From: Clostridia bacterium
GTDB lineage: Bacteria; Bacillota; Clostridia; Christensenellales; Aristaeellaceae
Direction of reading: 5' to 3'
Length of the DNA stretch: 64,000 bases
NCBI GenBank assembly: GCA_017938695.1
Contig: JAGBBA010000047.1
Location: 92,809-156,808 of the forward strand
The translations under genes were made by a program, and so were the position numbers. The notes beneath the pieces were generated by a model. That model did no database searches. It was not told the origin of the DNA and saw nothing but the letters and a program-made list of their open reading frames with translations. How positions within the stretch are numbered: position 1 is the first letter of the stretch; every line of letters starts with the position of its first letter. Positions 35,002 through 42,904 of this stretch are shown here, piece after piece.

Positions 35002-36510
35002 TCAGCTGTGCTTGCGATACCAGTGGTAATCATAGCCGTAGTCGCTTTCCTCAGAGATGGAGGTCAGCTCAAAATGCACCACAGCGTTCTCATTCAGGTG
35101 CAGCTTCACAGCAACCCAGCCGTCGTCCGCATCCACATTGGTGGACTGGCACAGCGGCTGACCAGCCTTGCGCAGGAAATCCAGCTGGGCATTGGTCAGG
35201 GACGCAGGCTCACCCATATCATGCCAGGCCTTGAGGGGATTGCAGCACTTCTCGTCCACCGTGCGGGTCAGGAGGCCCACCGTGCCCTCGGCAGGCACAT
35301 TCAGGTCGATATCCAGCTGCTCGCGACCTTCGCGGCAGATGTTCCAGGCCACGCCTTCATAGGAGCCATCCTTGCGGCGCATCAGCACCATGTGGTCGTC
35401 GCGGTACACACACTCGCCCTGGAGGTTATTGAAGAACGCAAACGTCCACAGGGTGGGCTTGGCGATCAACTGATTGGCGATCATGCCGAATCCGCCGTGG
35501 AACGGCCGCACCGGCACGCCCATTTCCTCGAACACATCGCCGAAGGTCCAGTAGGAATAGGAGGCCGCCACATCGCCGAAGCAAGCCAGAATGCCAGCGA
35601 TATAAGCCGCATTCAGGTTGGTGTCGTGAATGGGGCAGAAGGGATTGTAGGAGGTGTTGAACTCCGTGATGTGCATCTCCATGCCCTTGTATTCCGGGAA
35701 GCTGTCGATGATATCACGGGTACCCTTCATTTCGCTGTACACGTCCTCCACCGAACGCATGGTGTGATAGAGGTACTTGCCCTTGTGCTCGGGCGTTTCG
35801 CCCATGTAGCAATGACGGGACACAAAGTCCAGGGGCAGCTTCTTTTCCTGACAGAAGGTCAGGAAGTCACGGATCCAGTCCGGGGTGGTGCTGCCGCCAC
35901 AAACCGCAGGGCCGCCCACACGCATGTTGGGCAGGGCTTCCTTCACCGCCTGGGAAGTCACTTCATACAGGTGGAGGTACTTCTCCTTGTCCGCATTCTC
36001 CCAGAAGCCGGGTAGGTTGGGCTCATTCCACACCTCGCAGGGCCAGGTGGACACTTCCTCTTCGCCATAGCGGTCTGCCAGGTGGTGCAGCGTAGCCTTC
36101 ACCATGTTGCACCAGGCAGCATCATCCTTGGGAGGTGTGGTGTTGCCCTTCCAGTAGAAAATGGTCTGGGTACCGCTGGCCATCTTTGCAGGCATGAAGC
36201 CCAGCTCCAGGAAAGGCTTGATGCCCTGCTCCTTGTAGTAGTCCATCACGCGGTCCAGATAGGTGAAGTTGTAGGTCACATGCTCCACGCCGTCGGCATC
36301 GGTATAGGGCTGATAGATCGCCATATCGTCGCTGAACAGGCCGTGGCCGCGGATGTGCTTGAAGCCAGCTTCCGCCTGGGCCATAGCCAGCTGATCCTGA
36401 TATTCCTTCTGCAGGGCCAGACCCATGCGGCCCGTGCCTACGCAGAACGCGGCATTATTGGTGAAGGACGCCGTATCGCCGTGCTTAATGTTGATGGAGA
36501 GGTGTTTCAT
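35002..36510 (-). CDS. GH39 beta-xylosidase
   Basis: A 502-residue glycoside hydrolase of family 39. The acid/base glutamate is E163 in CEVWNEPNLPGFW and the nucleophile E283 in MHITEFNTSYNP, positions very close to those of characterised clostridial GH39 xylosidases. A TIM barrel (about 15-350) is followed by a beta-sandwich. No signal peptide, so it should hydrolyse xylo-oligosaccharides in the cytosol. It begins 14 bases after the MBL-fold gene, with AAAGGAT as ribosome site, and is probably co-transcribed with it. Confidence 0.93.
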   Translation of the reverse strand: MKHLSINIKHGDTASFTNNAAFCVGTGRMGLALQKEYQDQLAMAQAEAGFKHIRGHGLFSDDMAIYQPYTDADGVEHVTYNFTYLDRVMDYYKEQGIKPFLELGFMPAKMASGTQTIFYWKGNTTPPKDDAAWCNMVKATLHHLADRYGEEEVSTWPCEVWNEPNLPGFWENADKEKYLHLYEVTSQAVKEALPNMRVGGPAVCGGSTTPDWIRDFLTFCQEKKLPLDFVSRHCYMGETPEHKGKYLYHTMRSVEDVYSEMKGTRDIIDSFPEYKGMEMHITEFNTSYNPFCPIHDTNLNAAYIAGILACFGDVAASYSYWTFGDVFEEMGVPVRPFHGGFGMIANQLIAKPTLWTFAFFNNLQGECVYRDDHMVLMRRKDGSYEGVAWNICREGREQLDIDLNVPAEGTVGLLTRTVDEKCCNPLKAWHDMGEPASLTNAQLDFLRKAGQPLCQSTNVDADDGWVAVKLHLNENAVVHFELTSISEESDYGYDYHWYRKHS

Positions 36511-36524
36511 GCTTGTTCATCCTT

Positions 36525-37307
36525 TCAAAGTAAGGCTTTCGCCCAATCAAATACAAGTATCTGTCCGTGAGGCAGCTGGGCCTGCCGGGTGTCCGTCGCT
36601 TCATAAGGGGTGATATCCACCGGCACGGCTGCGCGCAGCGTGTCATCTGTCAGGTTCGCCAGGAAGTCGTCCATCATGCTGCGCTCAAACAGTACCGGCT
36701 GATGGGAGCACAGCACATGGGTGTGGGGCAGCTGGCTCAGCTTCTGCACGTTGCTGCGGTACTCCTTCACCCCCAGTGCCGCCGGGAAGAACAGCCACGT
36801 GCAGGGATTCCAGTCATCCGCCGTCAAAAGCAGCGAACGCTCCGGCACATAAACCACCGCGGAGCCCGGCGTATGCCCCGGGCAATGGATCACCCTGGCC
36901 GTCATGCCGCCCAGGTCGATGTCCCCTTCCTGCAGAACTTCCGGTAGCGGAATGTCATCCGTCATAAAGCCCGCATCTGTGGTCAGACCCTTGGCTTTGG
37001 CCTGGCCCAGCACCCGTTCGCGGGTTTCTGCGCCTGTATAGGTAACAAAATCCGGGATATCCTCTGCAAACATGCAAGTTTTCTCAAACCAGCGTGCACC
37101 CAGGGCATGATCGTGATGGCCGTGGGTCAAGAGCACCGTCAGCGGCAGACTGGTAATGGTTTTTACATACGCTTGCACATCTTCCGTGCCATAGCCGGTA
37201 TCCACCAGCAGCGCAGCGTTGTCGCCCACCAGCAGGGTCATGCACACACCCATAGCATCCTTGATATGATGCACGCCAGGCAGCACTTCATTGGCAACAA
37301 AAGGCAT
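36525..37307 (-). CDS. MBL-fold metallo-hydrolase
   Basis: A 260-residue glyoxalase-II-like metallo-beta-lactamase-fold protein. The metal motif is LTHGHHDHALG (HxHxDH) near residue 85, with a further His in CPGHTPGSAVVY and Asp in LLTADDWNP. The substrate is unknown; neighbours suggest a sugar-related ester or lactone. Start ATG 37307 follows AAGGAGG at eight bases; the open frame upstream to 37376 lacks a site. It heads a two-gene unit with the GH39 gene. Confidence 0.88.
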   Translation of the reverse strand: MPFVANEVLPGVHHIKDAMGVCMTLLVGDNAALLVDTGYGTEDVQAYVKTITSLPLTVLLTHGHHDHALGARWFEKTCMFAEDIPDFVTYTGAETRERVLGQAKAKGLTTDAGFMTDDIPLPEVLQEGDIDLGGMTARVIHCPGHTPGSAVVYVPERSLLLTADDWNPCTWLFFPAALGVKEYRSNVQKLSQLPHTHVLCSHQPVLFERSMMDDFLANLTDDTLRAAVPVDITPYEATDTRQAQLPHGQILVFDWAKALL

Positions 37308-37391
37308 TTCATCCGCCTCCTTTTGAATCAATTCATTCGACACAACCATGCGTATTTCCTGTTTATGCATTCTCATATGCCAAATGTGCCC

Positions 37392-37420
37392 TTGTTTATG
37401 CCAGATTGGAATGATATAAT
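37392..37420 (+). promoter_or_regulatory. Sigma-A promoter of the GH67 gene
   Basis: TTGTTT at 37392-37397 and TATAAT at 37415-37420, 17-base spacer. No catabolite-response element is visible around it. Confidence 0.8.
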
Positions 37421-37456
37421 CAGCATGACTATTATGGAGAAGAAAGGAATATGACC

Positions 37457-39304
37457 ATGACTACCACCACCAAGCGTCTTTCCTGGCTTCCTTTTCTGAC
37501 CGAAGACATTCCCGCCGAGTACACTTCTTCCGCCCAGATCGCCCGGTTTGAGCTGAATCAGGCCATGAACAAGCTGGCAGCCGATAAAAAAGTCGAACTG
37601 AACGTTCTGCCCGTTCAGAGCGATGACTATACCATTGAGCAGCAGGGCGATACCCTGTGCATCACAGCTGGCGAACCTGGCATCCTGTACGGTGCCTACG
37701 CCCTGATGATGAACCTTGCCGCAGGCCGTCCCCTGCCCGAAGGCAGCCAGCAGCCCCGCTATGCCCTGCGTATGCTGAACTGCTGGGACAACGCCGACGG
37801 CTCCATCGAGCGCGGCTATTCCGGCCGCAGCCTGTTCTTTGAGGGCGGCAAGTTCGATTATGACCCCAAGCGCATGCGTCAGCTGGGCCGTTTGCTGGCT
37901 TCTGTCGGCCTGAACGTGATGTGCATCAACAATGTGAACGTGCGCTACCCCGCCGACCAGCTCATCGAGTCCTGGCTGCCCGAGCTGGCTGAGCTGGCCG
38001 CCATCTACCGTCCCTTCGGCGTGAAGCTGATGGTTTCCATCGACTATTCCGCCCCCATGCGCCATGGCATCCCCACGGCTGATCCCCTGGATGAGCAGGT
38101 GCAGGCCTGGTGGAAGCAGCAGGCTGCTAAGGTGTATGAAGCTGTGCCCGACCTGGCCGGTTTCCTGGTCAAGGCTGATAGTGAGCATCGCCCCGGCCCC
38201 TTCACCTATGGCCGTAACCATGCCGAGGGTGCCAACATGCTGGCCCGTGCGCTGAAGCCTTTTGGCGGCAAGCTGGTGTGGCGTTGCTTCGTGTATAACT
38301 GCCAGCAGGACTGGCGCGACCGCAAGACCGACCGCCCCATGGCTGCCTACGAGCACTATGCCTATCTGGACGGCCAGTTTGAGGACAACGTGATCCTGCA
38401 GGTCAAGAACGGCCCCTTCGACTTCCAGGTGCGCGAGCCTGTGTCTCCCCTGCTGTTTGCCATGCCCAAGACCGACCTGGCCATCGAATTCCAGCTGGCC
38501 CAGGAATACACCGGCCAGCAGATCGACATCTTCACCATGGCTCCCATGTGGAAGGAAGTCTACGACGATATGGGTGCCGACAAGGTGATGTCCATTGCCG
38601 CTGTGACCAACTTCGGCCGGGACGAAAACTACACCGGTCACCCCTTTGCCGCGGCGAATCTCTTCGGCTACGGCCTGTTCGCCTGGAACCCCGAGCTGCC
38701 GCCGGAGGCCATCGTCCGCATGTGGGTGTGCCTGACCTACGCCATGGATCAGTTGAGCCAGGACGCGCTGGTGGATCTGCTCATGGGCAGCCGCCGCACG
38801 TATGAAAAGTACACCGCTCCCCTGGGCCTGGGCTGGATGGTGAGCCCCAACCACCACTACGGCCCCAGCCCCAGCGGCTATGAATACCAGGCTTGGGGCA
38901 CCTACCACAAGGCCAGCCGCGATGCCGTGGGCATCGACCGTACCGCAAGCGGCACCGGATATCTCATGCAGTATCCCGAGAGGTTCCAGCAGCTCTACGG
39001 CACGCCCGAATCCTGCCCCGACGTGCTCAAGCTGTTCTTCCACCGCCTGCGCTACGACTATGTGATGGCCGACGGCCGCACGCTGATCCAGCGCATCTAC
39101 GACGACCACTTCGAAGGTCTGGAAGAAACCCGTGCCATGGCTGAGACCCTCAAGGCTCTGCCCCTGCCCGAAGCCGACAAGGCCGAGGCCCTGGAGCGCA
39201 TGGAACGCCAGCTGGTCAACGCCCGCGAGTGGTGCGACATCATCAACAATTTCTTCTACGGCTACTCCGGCGTGGAAGACGCCCACGGCCGCAAGATCTA
39301 CTAA
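37457..39304 (+). CDS. aguA: GH67 alpha-glucuronidase
   Basis: A 615-residue enzyme that removes 4-O-methyl-glucuronic acid from the ends of xylo-oligosaccharides. Family blocks: RMLNCWDNADGSIERGYSGR (105-124), KADSEHRPGPFTYGRNHAEG with acid E243, and FEDNVILQVKNGPFDFQVRE with base E327. The partner base that is Asp in studied enzymes falls on E299 (AAYEHYAYLDG). It is shorter than the usual 680-700 residues, and has no signal peptide, so cytosolic. Start ATG 37457 (AAAGGA at eight bases) is preferred over ATG 37451. Confidence 0.92.
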   Translation: MTTTTKRLSWLPFLTEDIPAEYTSSAQIARFELNQAMNKLAADKKVELNVLPVQSDDYTIEQQGDTLCITAGEPGILYGAYALMMNLAAGRPLPEGSQQPRYALRMLNCWDNADGSIERGYSGRSLFFEGGKFDYDPKRMRQLGRLLASVGLNVMCINNVNVRYPADQLIESWLPELAELAAIYRPFGVKLMVSIDYSAPMRHGIPTADPLDEQVQAWWKQQAAKVYEAVPDLAGFLVKADSEHRPGPFTYGRNHAEGANMLARALKPFGGKLVWRCFVYNCQQDWRDRKTDRPMAAYEHYAYLDGQFEDNVILQVKNGPFDFQVREPVSPLLFAMPKTDLAIEFQLAQEYTGQQIDIFTMAPMWKEVYDDMGADKVMSIAAVTNFGRDENYTGHPFAAANLFGYGLFAWNPELPPEAIVRMWVCLTYAMDQLSQDALVDLLMGSRRTYEKYTAPLGLGWMVSPNHHYGPSPSGYEYQAWGTYHKASRDAVGIDRTASGTGYLMQYPERFQQLYGTPESCPDVLKLFFHRLRYDYVMADGRTLIQRIYDDHFEGLEETRAMAETLKALPLPEADKAEALERMERQLVNAREWCDIINNFFYGYSGVEDAHGRKIY

Positions 39305-39313
39305 GCCAAGCAA

Positions 39314-39350
39314 AACCGCCTGCCGATACGCTCGACAGGCGGTTCTTTTT
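39314..39350. terminator. Terminator between GH67 and GH2 genes
   Basis: AACCGCCTG and CAGGCGGTT arms around a 13-base loop, followed by TCTTTTT. It lies between convergent genes; the A run before it is short. Confidence 0.75.
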
Positions 39351-42300
39351 ATTGTTCAAACCGGAAGGAGTAGAAGTCATACTGGCTGCCCGGCAGGAAA
39401 ACGAAGCTTACCGTGCACACGCCTGGCATCACATCCACCCGGAAGGACTGCTGGCTGCGGCCTGTGCCCTTGAACTGCGCCAGAGTGGTCATCTGCTCGC
39501 CGTTTTCGTTCTCAAAGCGGATGGTCACCGGGTTGGTTTCCAGCGGCGTTGCACCGTCCAGTGCCAGTGTGGCTTCGCGGCAGTCGCCGAAGTCCATCAT
39601 GCCGTACACCAGGGACACATTGTTGCCAATGTCCAGGATGCCTTCGTCCGTTCTGCGGAAGCTGTCGCCGTACACGGTATCGGCTTCAAGAGCGGTCAGT
39701 TGCTGCCAGGCGCGACTCTGCTTGGTGAAGGAGAAGCCCTTCAGGTGCACCTTTGCACCCATCGAGAAGCAAATGGTCTGCACGCCGGTCAACCGCCTGG
39801 GCAGCTTATAGGTTTCCGTCTGATACACGTTCCACTGGCTGGGTTTCTGGTACGGCAGAACCGCCAACACTTCGCCGCCGTTGCGCGGATCGCCCAGCCA
39901 CATGGTCATGTCGTAATGTGCACTGTCCAGCGCAAAGATCGGCAGGGTGATCTCATCCGAGCCCACCGGACCGAAGTCTACCTGCTGGTAGCCCACCATG
40001 CTGTAACCATCCCGGGCAAAGGACACGCCCTGCTCGTTGCCGGATCCGATTTCGCCGTCGGTAAAGCTGTACAGGCCCGCTGTCACAAAGCCGTAGGGAT
40101 CCAGGTTAGGCTTGCCAATGCCCTCAATGTGGATCTCTTGCTGAGAAATCAGTCTGGGATGGGCATAACCATTGTTGCAGGTGGCGCGCAGGAAAATGTC
40201 GCCGTCGCCCAGGGCATGCACGGTCACGGTTCCCTCACCGGCTTCCACCGTACCACAGGGTGAATCAATGCCCTTGTCCGTAGTCAGGCGGTAGCTGATA
40301 GGCTGTACATCGGCATTTTCCGGCCAGCAGCGCACTGCAAAGGTTACACTGCGCCGGTCAGCATTTAGGTTGGTGCTGCCGAGAGGAGCCAGCTCAATGC
40401 GACGAACAGGAACCTCCGCGGGCATGTTGTCTTCGACATATGCCGCATGGCTCGCAGCCCCTGACCGACGGTCGGTCGGTTTTGCTTCAAGCTCAAGAAC
40501 TTCCGTTTCTTTGCCAGGAGAAGCAACTTCCACGCGAATGATGCCCGGCTCGGTACCAGCACCCACAATAGCCAGCAGCTTGCCGCTGAACAGCCTGCGG
40601 GTGTTGGTCTTGTAGGCCTCGGTATCGGTGCTGTCGCCGTTATCCAGGCCCAGCAGCACGCCGCCGGTCACCTTCACATGCACGCGGTCAACTGCATTTT
40701 CCACCGGATGGCCCTGCGCATCCACCATGCTGATGGTCACAAAGGTCATGTCCTCACCGTCTGCGAGCAGGCATTTGTCTTCTGCATCCAGGCAAATGGC
40801 CGCACTGTCGCCGGAAGTATAGCGGCTTTCCTCAGCGATGATATTGCCAACCGCATCATACGCCCTGGCGCAAAGCTCGCCGGGCTCAAAGGGCACCTGC
40901 CAGATGGGCAGGCACTTCGCCGCATCCAGGCGATCCACATCCTTCACGCCAAGGGAGCGGCCATTGAGCATCAGCTCGCACTTCACGCCGGTGGTCATCA
41001 CCGCCACGTCGATCATCTGCCCCGGGTTCCAGTCCCAGTGGATGCCGATGTGCGCCATGGGTTCATCCGTCCAGATGGCACGGCACAGGTACCAGTACTC
41101 CTTGGGGAACACGGCCGTGTCCATCATGCCGAAATAGCTGTTCCGGGTATGATAGGGCGTGGGCTCGCCAATATAATCAATGCCTGTCCACAGGTATTGG
41201 CCCAGGGAGAAAGGCGTGTTCAGGTCATCCACCAGGCATTTGCGCATGTCCTTGGTGCCCCAGCTGGTGTTGCTGTTGCCCAGGGACGAGCACTGCTGGT
41301 CTTCGTCAGACAAAATCGGCGCGCTGGCCGGGAAATGATAGATACCCCGGCTGGAAAGAGCCGAAGCCGTTTCACTGCCGTAGATCAGCCAATCCGGATG
41401 CGCCTCATGGTGGGTCGTATAGTACTTCTCGCCATAGTTGTAGCCTGCCGCTTCCACCAGATCGGCGCACTTCTGCGCGCCCTCCCAGGGCATGAAGTTG
41501 GAGCCGATGGTCACCTTGGCGTTGCCCTTGGGATCGTGCAGGCGCACCTGCTCATGCAGCATTCGGGTGATGTCCTGGCCGTGTTCGTCCACATGGGTGT
41601 CCAGGATTTCATTGCCAATGGACCACATCAGCAAACACGGGTGATTCCGGTCGCGCCGCACCCAGCTGGCCACATCGCTGGCCGCGCATTCCTTGAAGAA
41701 CCGTGCATAGTCGTAGGGATTCTTCGGCCGCTCCCACATGTCGAAGGCCTCGTCCACCACCAAGATGCCCATCTCGTCGCACAAGTCCATGACCTGCTTG
41801 GCAGGCGGATTGTGGGAGGTGCGCAGCGAGTTGACGCCCATATCCAGCATGGCTTGCAGCTGACGACGAGCCGCTTTGACGTGGAAGGCGGAACCCAGCG
41901 CACCCAAGTCATGATGCAGGCACACGCCCTTCAGCTTGATGTGCTTGCCGTTGAGGAACAGGCCCTCGTTGGCATCGTAGCGGAACTCGCGGAAACCGAT
42001 ATGCTGGCGGATCATCTGTTCACCCAGGCTTGTTTCCAGCGTGTAGCAATAAGGATCATCGCAGCTCCACAAATGCGGTGCATTGGTGGTCACGACCGCC
42101 GTTTGGCTGGCTGGGGCTACCTCGGCCACCAGCTGACCGTTACGGTCAAACAGCTTATGGCAAAGCACAGCATCGCCCGCGCCGACGATCTCCGTTTCAA
42201 TGGTCAGCGTCCAGCAAGCGTCCTGGCGCGTCATATGGACATAAGTGCCGTCCAGGGGCATATGGTGCTTGTCCAGCACATGCAGCGTCACATCGCGGTA

Positions 42301-42696
42301 AATGCCCGCGCCGGAATACCAGCGTGTGTTAGGGCTTGTGTGACGGATGTGCACCATCAGCTCATTTTCGCCTGCGTGCAGCTTGCCCGTCAGTTCTGCG
42401 TCGAAAGCTGTATAGCCGTAGCGATGCGTACATACAACCTCCCCATTCAGCAGCACATCACAATCCATGTACACGCCGTCAAAGCGCAGGAGCCACACTT
42501 TGTCCAGGTCGCTATCCTGCACCGTGATCGTACGGCGGTACCAGGCGTCGGCATTCTCATACAGGTTATGATGGTTTTCAATCAGAAAATCATGGGGCAA
42601 TGCCACGCTGCGCCAGTCAGCCTTTTGCGCATCTTCCAGCGTGCTGCCGTTGGCCAGCTTGGTGAACATCCATCCATCGTGAAGCAGCCTTTGCAT
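39349..42696 (-). CDS. GH2 family glycoside hydrolase (beta-galactosidase-like)
   Basis: A 1115-residue GH2 enzyme: sugar-binding jelly roll (1-140), immunoglobulin-like domain, TIM barrel (about 245-540) with acid/base E363 in MWSIGNEILD and nucleophile E442 in LIYGSETASALSS, then a DUF4982-type domain, a Big-like domain (about 640-735) and a C-terminal carbohydrate-binding-like beta domain (about 960-1110). No signal peptide. Substrate could be beta-galactoside, beta-xyloside or similar; the xylan neighbours make a decorated xylo-oligosaccharide plausible. ATG 42696 follows GGGAGG. An 18-base repeat falls in the linker near residue 740. Confidence 0.92.
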   Translation of the reverse strand: MQRLLHDGWMFTKLANGSTLEDAQKADWRSVALPHDFLIENHHNLYENADAWYRRTITVQDSDLDKVWLLRFDGVYMDCDVLLNGEVVCTHRYGYTAFDAELTGKLHAGENELMVHIRHTSPNTRWYSGAGIYRDVTLHVLDKHHMPLDGTYVHMTRQDACWTLTIETEIVGAGDAVLCHKLFDRNGQLVAEVAPASQTAVVTTNAPHLWSCDDPYCYTLETSLGEQMIRQHIGFREFRYDANEGLFLNGKHIKLKGVCLHHDLGALGSAFHVKAARRQLQAMLDMGVNSLRTSHNPPAKQVMDLCDEMGILVVDEAFDMWERPKNPYDYARFFKECAASDVASWVRRDRNHPCLLMWSIGNEILDTHVDEHGQDITRMLHEQVRLHDPKGNAKVTIGSNFMPWEGAQKCADLVEAAGYNYGEKYYTTHHEAHPDWLIYGSETASALSSRGIYHFPASAPILSDEDQQCSSLGNSNTSWGTKDMRKCLVDDLNTPFSLGQYLWTGIDYIGEPTPYHTRNSYFGMMDTAVFPKEYWYLCRAIWTDEPMAHIGIHWDWNPGQMIDVAVMTTGVKCELMLNGRSLGVKDVDRLDAAKCLPIWQVPFEPGELCARAYDAVGNIIAEESRYTSGDSAAICLDAEDKCLLADGEDMTFVTISMVDAQGHPVENAVDRVHVKVTGGVLLGLDNGDSTDTEAYKTNTRRLFSGKLLAIVGAGTEPGIIRVEVASPGKETEVLELEAKPTDRRSGAASHAAYVEDNMPAEVPVRRIELAPLGSTNLNADRRSVTFAVRCWPENADVQPISYRLTTDKGIDSPCGTVEAGEGTVTVHALGDGDIFLRATCNNGYAHPRLISQQEIHIEGIGKPNLDPYGFVTAGLYSFTDGEIGSGNEQGVSFARDGYSMVGYQQVDFGPVGSDEITLPIFALDSAHYDMTMWLGDPRNGGEVLAVLPYQKPSQWNVYQTETYKLPRRLTGVQTICFSMGAKVHLKGFSFTKQSRAWQQLTALEADTVYGDSFRRTDEGILDIGNNVSLVYGMMDFGDCREATLALDGATPLETNPVTIRFENENGEQMTTLAQFKGTGRSQQSFRVDVMPGVCTVSFVFLPGSQYDFYSFRFEQ
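40464..40481. repeat. 18-bp palindrome-bearing repeat, copy 2
   Basis: The reverse complement reads AACCGACCGACCGTCGGT, identical to 11301-11318. It encodes part of a KPTDRRSG stretch between two domains of the GH2 enzyme. Confidence 0.5.
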
Positions 42697-42778
42697 AGGA
42701 ATCCTCCCATACCAAGTTTAGTATAACGTTTTCTTCGCCATATTCAGAGCAATTCCTGCATGAAAACAGAAGATAAGC

Positions 42779-42824
42779 ACCGACTTTGGTCTGTTTTTGC
42801 AGAAACAAACCGACTCGTGGTCTG
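42779..42824. repeat. Imperfect direct repeats between divergent genes
   Basis: ACCGACTTTGGTCTG (42779-42793) and ACCGACTCGTGGTCTG (42809-42824), upstream of the RNase-like gene promoter and behind the GH2 start. The second can also form a hairpin, AACCGAC with GTCGGTT. Confidence 0.4.
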
Positions 42825-42850
42825 GTCGGTTCTGGTCATAAAATGTACAT

Positions 42851-42880
42851 TTGACAAACGCTTACACCGCGGGATACAAT
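42851..42880 (+). promoter_or_regulatory. Sigma-A promoter of the beta-CASP gene
   Basis: TTGACA at 42851-42856 and TACAAT at 42875-42880, 18-base spacer. Confidence 0.75.
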
Positions 42881-42904
42881 AAGATTGACAAGGAGGGAAT
42901 GAAG

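Noticed and set aside
37373-39313. 646-codon minus-strand open frame
   Set aside because: Shadow of the GH67 gene.
40678-42726. 682-codon plus-strand open frame
   Set aside because: Shadow of the GH2 gene, which has both catalytic glutamates on the minus strand.
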